Part shown: positions 9,394 to 17,700 of the stretch, one piece after another
How the letters are laid out: each line of letters begins with the position of its first letter
How positions within the stretch are numbered: position 1 is the stretch's first letter
DNA from: Actinokineospora terrae
GTDB taxonomy: Bacteria; Actinomycetota; Actinomycetes; Mycobacteriales; Pseudonocardiaceae
NCBI RefSeq assembly: GCF_900111175.1
Contig: NZ_FOGI01000001.1
Location: 310,001 to 374,000, forward strand
Direction of reading: 5' to 3'
DNA: 64,000 bases
Program-made: the position numbers and the translations under genes
Notes under the pieces: model-generated
Seen by the model: only the letters and a program-made list of their open reading frames with translations
Told to the model about the DNA's origin: nothing
Database searches by the model: none

Positions 9394-10710
9394 ATGGGTG
9401 CCTCCGCCACGATGACCACCCCGACCCTCGCGGTCCAGGCTGGCCGGCAGACCACCACCACCGTGGTGATCCGCAACGCCGGTGCCGTCGTCGACCACTT
9501 CACCGTCGACGTGATCGGCCCGCCCGCGCCGTGGGCCACGGTCACCCCGAACTCGGTCAACCTGCTGCCCGACGAGTCGACCACCGTCACCGTCACCTTC
9601 GCGCCACCGCGCACCGCGGACGTCGCCGCGGGCGTGGTGCCGTTCGGGGTGCGGGTGTTCGCCCAGGAGGACCCCGAGGGCTCGGTGATGGCCGAGGGCG
9701 AACTCGACATCGCCGCGTTCGGCGAGGTGACCGCGGAGATCGTCCCCGCCAAGGTGGAGGGCGCCTCGGGGGCGACCTTCGAGGTGGCGGTGGACAACCG
9801 CGGCAACCAGGCGACCCCGGTCGTGCTCGCCGCGGTCGACCCGGAGGCGGACCTGTCGTTCGACTTCCGGCACACGGAGGTGACCCTGGAGCCGGGCACC
9901 ACCGCGTACGTGCGGCTGCGGGTCCGGCCGCCGCGCCGGTTCCTGCGGGGGCAACCGGTCCGGCGGCCGTTCAAGGTCACGGTGACGCCGGTCGGCGGGG
10001 CCGTGGTCGTGGCCGACGGGGTGTACGTGCAGCGGCAGTTGCTGCCCAAGTGGGTGCTGCCCGCGCTGGCCGTGCTGCTGGCGTTCCTGCTGGCGATCAT
10101 CGCGCTGTGGTTCACCGTGTTCAAGCCCGCGGTCCGCTCGGCCGCCTCCGACGCCGCCGCCAAGCAGGCCGCCGAGGTCAAGCAGGTCGCCCAGGCAGCG
10201 CAACAGGACGCGGGCGCCGCCAAGCAGCAGGCGGGCGAGGCCAAGACCGGCTCCGACCGAGCCCTGCGCGCCCAAGGCGTCGACCCGGCCCAACCCCCGG
10301 CGTCGGACCCCATCGCCCCGCCCCGCACCCCCGCCCCGCCCCCCGCGCCCGCCACCGCCCCCTTCGACCGCCGCATCGCCGCCGACGCCCCCATCGACGC
10401 CGACGTCCGCCGCTTCCGCGAGTTCGACTTCGTGGTCCCGGAGAACAAGACCCTCCAGATCACCGACCTCATCCTGCAGAACCCCCGAGCCGACATCGGC
10501 ACCATGCGCGTCGTCCGCCGCACCCCCGACGGCCGCTCCCTGATGTTCGAGTTCGGCCTCGGCAACTTCCGCGACCTCGACCACCACTGGGTCCAACCCC
10601 TCGTCTTCACCAGCGGCGAGGCCATCACCCTGGCGGTCAGCTGCCAGAACCCCCCGGAGAAGGGCAACTGCACCCCGGCCATCGCCTTGTCGGGCCGCAT
10701 CGAGGGCTGA
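9394..10710 (+). CDS. eCIS-associated membrane protein with two Ig-like (NPCBM/COG1470-like) domains
   Basis: 438 residues. Two immunoglobulin-like domains of about 100 residues precede a single transmembrane helix (WVLPALAVLLAFLLAIIALWF) near residue 220. An Ala/Lys/Gln-rich coiled-coil-like segment (AAKQAAEVKQVAQAAQQDAG) and a Pro-rich linker follow. The last about 120 residues are a beta-rich domain with two Cys. No signal peptide is visible, so topology is uncertain. It has its own Shine-Dalgarno (GAAGGAAGGAG, 9375-9386) and a 43-bp gap. It is the last gene before the operon terminator. Similar proteins occur in actinobacterial eCIS loci; the biochemical role is unknown. Confidence 0.65.
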   Translation: MGASATMTTPTLAVQAGRQTTTTVVIRNAGAVVDHFTVDVIGPPAPWATVTPNSVNLLPDESTTVTVTFAPPRTADVAAGVVPFGVRVFAQEDPEGSVMAEGELDIAAFGEVTAEIVPAKVEGASGATFEVAVDNRGNQATPVVLAAVDPEADLSFDFRHTEVTLEPGTTAYVRLRVRPPRRFLRGQPVRRPFKVTVTPVGGAVVVADGVYVQRQLLPKWVLPALAVLLAFLLAIIALWFTVFKPAVRSAASDAAAKQAAEVKQVAQAAQQDAGAAKQQAGEAKTGSDRALRAQGVDPAQPPASDPIAPPRTPAPPPAPATAPFDRRIAADAPIDADVRRFREFDFVVPENKTLQITDLILQNPRADIGTMRVVRRTPDGRSLMFEFGLGNFRDLDHHWVQPLVFTSGEAITLAVSCQNPPEKGNCTPAIALSGRIEG

Positions 10711-10716
10711 GCCCTC

Positions 10717-10765
10717 CGCGGTGGGCGTGGCCCTAGACCACACCATCAGGGCCACGCCCACCGCG
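10717..10765 (+). terminator. Operon-end hairpin, perfect 18-bp stem
   Basis: Arms 10717-10734 and 10748-10765 are perfect reverse complements around a 13-nt loop, starting 6 bp after the last eCIS stop codon. There is no T-tract, which is common for actinomycete intrinsic terminators. It marks the 3' end of the eCIS structural operon. Confidence 0.85.
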
Positions 10766-10794
10766 CGGCTCTCGAACGCCCGCCCTCAGCCCCT

Positions 10795-11035
10795 GAAGCC
10801 ACAGCCACAGCCACAGCCCCGGCACAGCCTCAACCCCTGCCGCCGCCCCGAATCCCGGCCGCAGCCCCGAATCCCGGCCGCAGCCCCGAAACCTCTGCTG
10901 CAGCCTCAACCCCGGCTACAGCTTCAACCCCTGCCGCGGCCCCGAATCCCGGCCGCAGCCCGAAACCTCTGCCGCAGCCTCAACCCTGCCGCGGCCCCTA
11001 AACCCTGGTCGCAGCCCCGAAACCCTGGCTACAGC
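10795..11035. repeat. Degenerate tandem array of about 19-bp units
   Basis: About eleven degenerate copies of a unit related to CCCGAATCCCGGCCGCAG. Several units are identical at ten or more positions. The region has extreme strand asymmetry (C-rich plus strand). It lies between the eCIS terminator and the regulator cassette. It has no spacers as in CRISPR arrays and no believable coding content; the open frames across it are Pro/Gln-rich by-products of the repeat. Confidence 0.75.
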
Positions 11036-11291
11036 GACGAAATCCCCGCCTCGCCCAAGCCCCCGAACCCCCGCCTCGCGCGCCCGCGAGGACCCCGCCC
11101 AGCCCCCACCCTCACCGGGGGGCGTCCCAGTGCCAGTCTATCGGTACCCCCCGACAGTCGATCTTGGAACAGGGGGGCGCAAGATCCAGATGTGGATAAC
11201 TTCTGTCGCTGAACCGGGTGAAGTCCGGGCGGCGGGTGAGGCGCGGCAGCAGAGTGCGGAAGGGGACCACGGCGCCCAGTCCGGGCGGTAA

Positions 11292-11440
11292 GCCCGGAAG
11301 GCGTGGGCCGGAAAAGCGTAGGCCGGGAAAGCATGGGCCGGGAAAGCGTGGCTGGGAATAGGCGGCAAGCGGGAAAGCGCCGCGGAGAAGGCGCGAAGGG
11401 GAAAGCGCGGCGGGGACAGCGCGAAGGGAAAGCACAGCGG
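11292..11440. repeat. Degenerate 15-17-bp tandem array (GGCCGGGAAAGCGTG-like)
   Basis: Clear copies lie at about 11297-11355, and more degenerate GGGAAAGCG-containing copies continue to about 11440. The polarity is opposite to the neighbouring C-rich array (this one is purine-rich on plus). It sits directly downstream of the LuxR stop and may contribute to its transcript end. No role is known. Confidence 0.65.
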
Positions 11441-11486
11441 GGCGGCGGATCGGTATCCGCCGCCCCGTGCGCGTGAGAAACCCCTG

Positions 11487-12131
11487 TCAGATCAGGCCTT
11501 CGCGGAGGGCGAAGGCCACCGCGTGGGCCCGGTTGCGGAGTTGGAAGCGGCTGGTGATGTCGTGCAGGATTCCCTTGACGGTGCGTTGGGAGTAGCAGAG
11601 CTGTTCGGCTATCTCGCGGGTTTCCATGCCCTCGGCGACCATGCGCAGGACCTCGGCCTCGCGGGCGGACACCCCGGCCAGGTCCCAGCCGCGGGGGTTG
11701 AGGACCTGGCGTTGCAGGCGGGAGACGCGGTCGAGCAGGCGGGCCAGCAGGTCGGGGGGGAGAGTGCCGTCGCCCGCTGAGGTGGCCTCGATGAGGCGGA
11801 CCAGGGTTTCCGGGGTGGCCTCGGCGCGGCGGATGACGGCGGCGACGCCGATGCCGACGGCTTCCAGGAGTTGGGAGTTGTCGATCTCGCCTGCGACCAG
11901 CACGACCCGGCGCCTGCCCTGGACCTGGAGCTTGCGGAACAGGGCCTGGGTGGCGGTGTCCCAGGTCTCGGCCACCACCAGCGCCACCGAGCGGTCGGCG
12001 GCGTCGGGGGCGGGCAGGACCTCCTCGGCGGTCAACCGGATCTCGGGGCGGGCGCGCAGTGCCGCGTCCACCCCCGCCCTGGTGATGACGTCCATCGCGT
12101 GCAGCACGACCGGGATCGGGTCGGTGATCAT
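11487..12131 (-). CDS. LuxR-family regulator with pseudo-receiver domain
   Basis: 214 residues when started at the ATG at 12131, which is preceded by GGGAGGAG 10 nt upstream; a longer in-frame start would add a peptide lacking family features. The C-terminus is a NarL-type HTH (GVSAREAEVLRMVAEGMETREIAEQL). The N-terminal about 120 residues have the size of a receiver but lack the acidic pocket and the phospho-acceptor Asp (VVAET in its place), so it is probably phosphorylation-independent. It is in the same orientation as the two-component pair upstream and lies beside the eCIS operon, so it is a candidate eCIS regulator by position. Confidence 0.85.
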   Translation of the reverse strand: MITDPIPVVLHAMDVITRAGVDAALRARPEIRLTAEEVLPAPDAADRSVALVVAETWDTATQALFRKLQVQGRRRVVLVAGEIDNSQLLEAVGIGVAAVIRRAEATPETLVRLIEATSAGDGTLPPDLLARLLDRVSRLQRQVLNPRGWDLAGVSAREAEVLRMVAEGMETREIAEQLCYSQRTVKGILHDITSRFQLRNRAHAVAFALREGLI

Positions 12132-12281
12132 CCTCGTCGATCTCCTCCCTGGGATGTGTCCGATAGCACATATCCTCCCGCTCGGCCGGATGGGCGAGAA
12201 GTGACCGGCTGTCCCCATTGGTCCCGATCGCCGGGGCCTGGTCCCACGCCGGTCCCACGGTCGGCAGGGACCACGACGGTT

Positions 12282-12914
12282 TCACCGCAGGCCGGCCGCG
12301 TGGCCCTTGCGGATCGCGTCGGCGCGGTCGACGACGTCGAGCTTGCGGAAGATCCGGGTGATGTGGTTGCGCACCGTCTTCGGGCTCACCACCAGGTGCC
12401 TGGCGATCACCGCGTTGCCCTCGCCGCGCACGATCATCGTCAGCACCTCGCGCTCGCGGGCGGTCAACCCGGTGAGGTCGCCGGCGGGGGCGGGGTTGTT
12501 GGCGACCATCGCGCGCACCCGCGCCGCCACCGGACCACCGAAGATCAGGTCCCCGTCGGCGACCGCGTGGATGGCGCGCACGATCTCGTCCTGGCCCGCG
12601 GTCTTGAGCAGGTAACCGCCCGCCCCGGCGCGGATCGCGGCGAACACCGCCTCGCCGTCGTCGTCCATCGTCAGCACCAGCACCGCGGTCTCCGGGTGCG
12701 CGCGCACGATCCGCTCGGTGGCGGCCACCCCGTCCACATCGGGCATGTGCAGGTCCATCACCACCACGTCCGGGCGCAGCGACGCGGCCATCGCCACCGC
12801 GGCCTGCCCCCGGTCCGCCTCGCCGACCACCTGCACGCCGGGCACGGTCTGCAGCAGCGCGCCGAGCCCGAGCCGGAACGTCGCGTGGTCGTCGACGATG
12901 AGCACCCGGCGCAC
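12282..12914 (-). CDS. NarL/FixJ-type response regulator
   Basis: 210 residues. The receiver has the acidic pair at residues 8-9 (VDDH), phospho-acceptor D54 (VVMDLHMPD) and conserved K (LLKTAG). The HTH near 150-200 reads LTAREREVLTMIVRGEGNAVIARHLVVS. It is 6 bp downstream of the histidine kinase gene, so the two form a cognate pair. It probably drives transcription from the locus; a role in eCIS control is inferred from its position between structural and cargo genes. Confidence 0.92.
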   Translation of the reverse strand: MRRVLIVDDHATFRLGLGALLQTVPGVQVVGEADRGQAAVAMAASLRPDVVVMDLHMPDVDGVAATERIVRAHPETAVLVLTMDDDGEAVFAAIRAGAGGYLLKTAGQDEIVRAIHAVADGDLIFGGPVAARVRAMVANNPAPAGDLTGLTAREREVLTMIVRGEGNAVIARHLVVSPKTVRNHITRIFRKLDVVDRADAIRKGHAAGLR

Positions 12915-12920
12915 GGCGGC

Positions 12921-13598
12921 TCAGCCCGAGCCGAGCGGGAAGGTCGCCACCACCCTGGTGCCCACCGGGACCCCCGGCTCGATCGACCACTGGCCGCCGA
13001 GCTCGGTGACCCTGGTGCGCATCGAGGTCAGCCCCACCCCGCGCCACGGGTCCGCGTCGCGCCACGGGACCCCGATGCCGTCGTCGACCACTTCCACGTT
13101 CAGCTCCCCGTCGCGCTCGTCATCGGTCCGGATGAGCACGACGCAGGTGCGCGCGCGGGAGTGCCTGGCCATGTTGCTCAGCGCCTCGCACACCACGCGG
13201 TAGGTGGCCACCTGCACCGGCAGCGTCAGCACGGTCATGTTCCCGCGCGCCTGCACATCGATGCTCAGGGGTGTGCCGGAGCCGGACACGTGGCCGCTCA
13301 ACGCGAGCGCGTGCCTGCGGATCGCCTCCACCAGGCCCACCCGGTCGAGCACGTCGGGGGGAGCGCCGTCGGTCAGCCCGCGCAGGTCGCAGATGGCCCC
13401 GTGCAGCTCCTCCTCCAGCTGCGCCAGCAGCCGCGCGGCCGACTCCGGGTCGCGGCCGACCAGGTTGCGCGCCGCCCGCAGGCCGAACGCCATCCCGGTG
13501 AGCGCGGGCCCGATCGCGTCGTGCAGCTCCCGCAGCAGCCGCGCGCCGTCGGGGCCGGCGTCCCCGGTCACCGCAGAAACCGTCTTGTTGCGACGCAT
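12921..13598 (-). CDS. Soluble NarX/DesK-type sensor histidine kinase
   Basis: 225 residues. The HisKA_3 phosphorylation motif is LRELHDAIGPALTGMAFGL with His at residue 26. The HATPase has an N box (VCEALSNMARHSRA) and a G box (VVDDGIGVPW, GVGLTSMRTRV). There is no transmembrane or recognisable sensor domain, so it is cytosolic and either constitutive or fed by a partner. It is the first gene of the minus-strand cassette and pairs with the adjacent response regulator. A sensor subunit encoded elsewhere is possible. Confidence 0.9.
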   Translation of the reverse strand: MRRNKTVSAVTGDAGPDGARLLRELHDAIGPALTGMAFGLRAARNLVGRDPESAARLLAQLEEELHGAICDLRGLTDGAPPDVLDRVGLVEAIRRHALALSGHVSGSGTPLSIDVQARGNMTVLTLPVQVATYRVVCEALSNMARHSRARTCVVLIRTDDERDGELNVEVVDDGIGVPWRDADPWRGVGLTSMRTRVTELGGQWSIEPGVPVGTRVVATFPLGSG

Positions 13599-13961
13599 GT
13601 CCCCTCCGCAACACCCTTATCGGTGACCATAGGGGCTGCGTTTCCGCCATGCGGCCACCTGGCGACGGCGTAGCCCGTTCGTAGCAGCGGATCACACCCG
13701 GCCGGGGAACAATCGCACTTTCCGCTCATCGCGGCGATCGGGATAGGGCCACCCGGGGTGCGCCGCGGCACCGGCCCGGCGCGCCGACCGCGCCGGATTC
13801 CGTTGCGGCACGGGCAATCCGCACTGCCCTAATGGGTGAACGCACGGTCGTTGCCCCGGCCGGGCGACCCGGGGACGCTCGGCGTCGAGGCCTCGCCACG
13901 GGCGATGACGCCCCGCGCGGCGCCGACACGGCGGACGAGGGTGGGGGAGGGCAGGCGGCAG
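13599..13961. other. Divergent promoter region, 363 bp
   Basis: Non-coding region between the histidine kinase (minus) and the DUF4157 gene (plus). It must hold promoters for both the regulator cassette and the cargo operon. I could not identify a clear -35/-10 pair or operator. A GGGGGAGG ribosome-binding site lies at about 13943-13950 for the plus-strand gene. Confidence 0.5.
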
Positions 13962-14765
13962 ATGCGCGAGCACGAACACGACCAGGAGACCGAACACCGG
14001 CAGGCGGCGGACCGTGGCCACGACGGCGAGGACCACGCCCTGCTCGGCAAGGCGGCCGCGGCGGGCCGCCCGGAGGTGCTCGGCGCGCCGGGCCTGCTCG
14101 GGTTGCAGCGCGCGGTCGGCAACGCGGGCGTCGGCGCGCTGGTGGAGGAGGAGCGCTCCCCGGTGCACTCCGTCGTCGGCTCCGGCGGCAGCCCGCTGGC
14201 CGCGGGCACCCGCGCCGAGATGGAGGACCGCTTCGGCGGCCAGGACTTCTCCGACGTCCGCGTGCACACCGGCGGCGCCGCCACCGAGTCCGCCAAGTCG
14301 GTGCACGCGCAGGCCTACACCGTCGGATCCGACATAGTGTTCTCCGACAACCACTACGACCCCGGCTCGGCGCAGGGCAAGCACATGCTGGCCCACGAGC
14401 TGACCCACGTGGTGCAGCAGCGCTCCGGCCCGGTCGACGGCACCGACACCGGCGGTGGCGTCAAGGTCAGCGACCCCGGCGACCGCTTCGAACGCGAGGC
14501 CGTCGCCAACGCCGACCGGGTCATGTCCGCCCCGACCGCCGACCCGGCCGTCCAGCGCAGCGCCGACCACGACCACTCCGGCCACGACCACGCTGACCAC
14601 TCCGAACACGACCATGCCGACCACGGGACCGACGCGGAGTTCGGCGAGCCGTCCGTGCAGCGTGCCGAGGAGCCCGCCCCCGAGGAGGAGGAAGAGGAGG
14701 CGCCCGCCGCGCAGACCTTCGTCCAGCGGCAGGAGAGCGGCGAGGACTTCGCCGAGGAGGAGTGA
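13962..14765 (+). CDS. eCIS-associated DUF4157 protein (HELTH motif) with His/Asp-rich tail
   Basis: 267 residues. The ATG at 13962 is chosen because a GGGGGAGG precedes it; in-frame codons upstream give low-quality sequence. Order: a charged His/Asp/Glu N-terminus; the cargo-type motif LQRAVGNA at 48-55; the DUF4157 domain (about 75-160) with [20 protein letters not shown] and the zinc-metallopeptidase HELTH (H145, E146, H149); and a tail with a run of D/H/S residues (about 204-224), an acidic run and three VQR tetrapeptides. DUF4157 proteins are typical eCIS companions, thought to be cargo or processing factors. It sits 6 bp before the putative effector gene. Whether it is an active protease is unknown. 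Confidence 0.85.
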   Translation: MREHEHDQETEHRQAADRGHDGEDHALLGKAAAAGRPEVLGAPGLLGLQRAVGNAGVGALVEEERSPVHSVVGSGGSPLAAGTRAEMEDRFGGQDFSDVRVHTGGAATESAKSVHAQAYTVGSDIVFSDNHYDPGSAQGKHMLAHELTHVVQQRSGPVDGTDTGGGVKVSDPGDRFEREAVANADRVMSAPTADPAVQRSADHDHSGHDHADHSEHDHADHGTDAEFGEPSVQRAEEPAPEEEEEEAPAAQTFVQRQESGEDFAEEE

Positions 14766-14771
14766 TCGGGC

Positions 14772-17700
14772 GTGCGGACGCCCGGCACGAAAGGGGACCA
14801 GGAGCCCCGGCGCGCGCCCCCGGTCGACCGTTCGGACGAACCACGGCACAGGGCCCTCCCCGCCGCACGGATGTCCGTCGCCCACGTGCGGCGGTTGCAG
14901 CGGTCGGTGGGCAACCGGGCCGCGACGAAGGCGGTCGGTCGGCCCGCCGTGCAGCGCCTGGAGTCTCCGCCTGAGACGGTCACCCGGCCCACCGCCGAGG
15001 CCGACCCGCGGTTCGCGTCGGTCGAGGCCGATGTTCGGGGGAAGCAGAAACAGGTCGCCGCGCACCCGCCCGCGGCGTCCGAGGCCTCGGCGGCCCAGGC
15101 GGCCGCCGTCGCGCCGCAGGACGACAAACTGGCGCAGGGCAAGGCAGCCAACGCCGAGAAGATGAACGCGGCCAAGCCCGGCGAGTTCGACAAGGCCGGG
15201 TTCGTGCGCGCGGTCGAGCAGGCGATCGCCGCGCAGGCACCGAAGAACCTCGACGAGGCCGACGACTTCGCCGGGTCCGGCAAGGCCGACGCGGTCAAGG
15301 GCCAGGTGCAGGGCCAGGTCACCGCGGGAAAGCAGGCGTCGGCCGGTCCGATCGAGTCGACGACCAACGCGCCCCCGGACACCGCCGCCGCCACCGAGAA
15401 ACCGGTCACCCCGCTCGCGCCGGACCGCCCGCCGGGAGCGCCCGCCGCGCCGGACGCCGCCAAGGCCGTGCCGGAGAAGGCACCCGCGGCGGCGACCGAC
15501 TTCTCCGCCGGGCCCAAGCAGGTCGACGGCGACATGGCCGCGGCGGGGGTCACCGAGGAGCAGCTGGCGAAGTCCAACGAGCCCGAGTTCACCGGTGCGC
15601 TGCAAGAGAAGAAAGAGGTCGAGCAGCACGCGGCGACCGCCCCGGGGAAGGTGCGCGGCGCCGAGGCGGAAACCCTGGGCGAGGCGAGGGCCGCGGCGGC
15701 GGGAACGGGCGCGGCGGCGATGGCGGGCCTGGCCGGTGAGCGGGCGAAGGCCGGGGGCAAGGTCACCGCGGACAAGCAGGGCGCCAAGGGCAAGGACGAG
15801 GCGAGGCGCGCGCAGGTCACCGCGACGCTGCAGAAGGTGTTCGACGCGACCAAGACCGATGTCGAGGCGATCCTGTCCGGCCTGGACAAGAAGGTCGACG
15901 ACGCGTTCACCACGGGGGAGAAGGCGGCGCGCGACGCGTTCACCGCCGAGCACAAGCAGAAGATGGACGCCTACAAGGACAGGCGGTACTCCGGGTTCAC
16001 CGGGAAGCTCAAGTGGGTCAAGGACAAGTTCGCCGGGCTGCCCGAGGAGGCGAACCAGATCTTCGTCACCGCGCGGCAGGGCTACGTGACCCGGATGCGC
16101 GCGGTGATCTCCTCGGTCGCCGACGTCATCGGCGGCGAGCTGACCCGCGCGAAGACCCGGATCGCCTCCGGCCGCGAGCAGTTGCAGGCCGAGGTCCGCA
16201 AGCTGCCCGCCGACCTGCAGGCCGTCGGCAAGCAGGCGGCGGGGGAGCTGGCGGGCAAGTTCGACGAGCTGACCGAGTCCGTGGACGCCAAGGGCTCGGA
16301 GCTGGTGCAGACGCTGGCGTCGAAGTACAACGAGGCGCTCAAGTCGGTCGACGCGGAGATCGACGCGGAGAAGGAGAAGAACAAGGGCCTGGTGGCCAAG
16401 GCGGTCGGCGCGATCAAGGGCGTGATCGACACGATCCTGAAGCTCAAGGACCTGCTGCTGGGGATCCTGGCCAAGGCCGCGGCAGCGGTGCTGGGGATAC
16501 TGAAGGACCCGATCGGGTTCCTGGGGAACCTGGTGTCCGCGGTCGGTTCCGGGCTGCGCGCGTTCATGGCCAACATCGGCGAGCACCTGAAGAAGGGCCT
16601 CATCGGCTGGCTGCTGGGCGCCATGGCCGGGGCCGGTGTGCAGCTGCCCGCGAAGTTCGACCTGCGCGGCATCATCATGATGATCGGCTCCCTGCTCGGC
16701 CTCACCTGGTCCGCCATCCGCGGCCGCGTCCTCTCCCGCGGCGTCCCGGAACCGGCGATGGCCGCCGCCGAGGGCGCGGTCCCGGTCGCGCGGAAGCTGA
16801 AGTCCGAGGGCGTCGGCGGCATCTGGGAGACCATCAAGGCCAAGACCGGCGACCTCAAGGCGGGCCTGTTCGGCAAGATCGCCCAGTTCCTGGTCCCCAC
16901 CGTGCTGATCGCGGGCATCACCTGGATCATCAGCCTGCTCAACCCGGCCTCCGCCTTCGTCAAGGCGGTCAAGATGATCATCGACATCGTGACCTTCATC
17001 GTCACCCAGGGCGCCCAGATCCTCCAGTTCGTCAACGCCGTCCTCGACGCCGTCATCGCCATCGCGGGCGGCGGCGCGGGCGGCGTCCCCACCCTGATCG
17101 AGGCCGCCCTGGCCACCTCCATCCCCGTCCTCATCGGCGCCCTCGCCGCCATCCTCGGCATCTCCGGCATCGCCGACAAGGTCAAGAAGATCATCCAGTC
17201 CCTGTCGAAACCCGTCATGAAGGTCATCGACTGGGTGGTCGACAAGATCGCCGGGATCGCCAAGAAGCTGTGGGCCAAGCTCAAGAGCAAGGTGGGCGGC
17301 AAGGACAAGGGCAAGCGGGGGGAACCTGGCGCGGACGGTGCGAAGAAGGGCAAGGACCCGCGTATCCGCGAACTGGTCGCGGCGGACGTCGCCGCCGCGC
17401 TGCCCGACGGGGTGGCCGACGAGAAGGTCCAGCCCGCGCTCCGGTCGATCATGGCCAAGCGCGGCCCGCAGGGGCTCGACATGCTCGAGGTCAAGCGCGG
17501 CGACGCGCCCGGCCGGTTCGACGTGTCGATGGCGGCCAGCCCGGTCACCCGGATCCGCACCACCAAGGTCGACCCCGGCAACGCCACCGCCCGCCAACTG
17601 CTGGACCCGGGCAACAACCCCTACGCCGAGTTCGGGTTCGCCATCCCCCGCAACGTCGTGCTGTCCGGGTCGTTCAAGCTCCCGGTGGTGGGGAGACCGG

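Larger units (their letters stand above)
10766..11486. other. Gene-free 721-bp stretch holding two repeat arrays
   Basis: No convincing gene. The left part is the 19-bp array and the right part a 15-17-bp G-rich array. Between them (11036-11290) is unremarkable non-coding sequence. The stretch separates the eCIS operon from the convergent LuxR regulator gene. Confidence 0.6.

Noticed and set aside
10721..11212. Open frame of 163 codons across the 19-bp array
   Set aside because: It begins inside the terminator stem and consists of Pro/Gln-rich repeat translation.
10795..11440. Possible CRISPR array
   Set aside because: Units are contiguous and degenerate with no unique spacers and no cas genes nearby.
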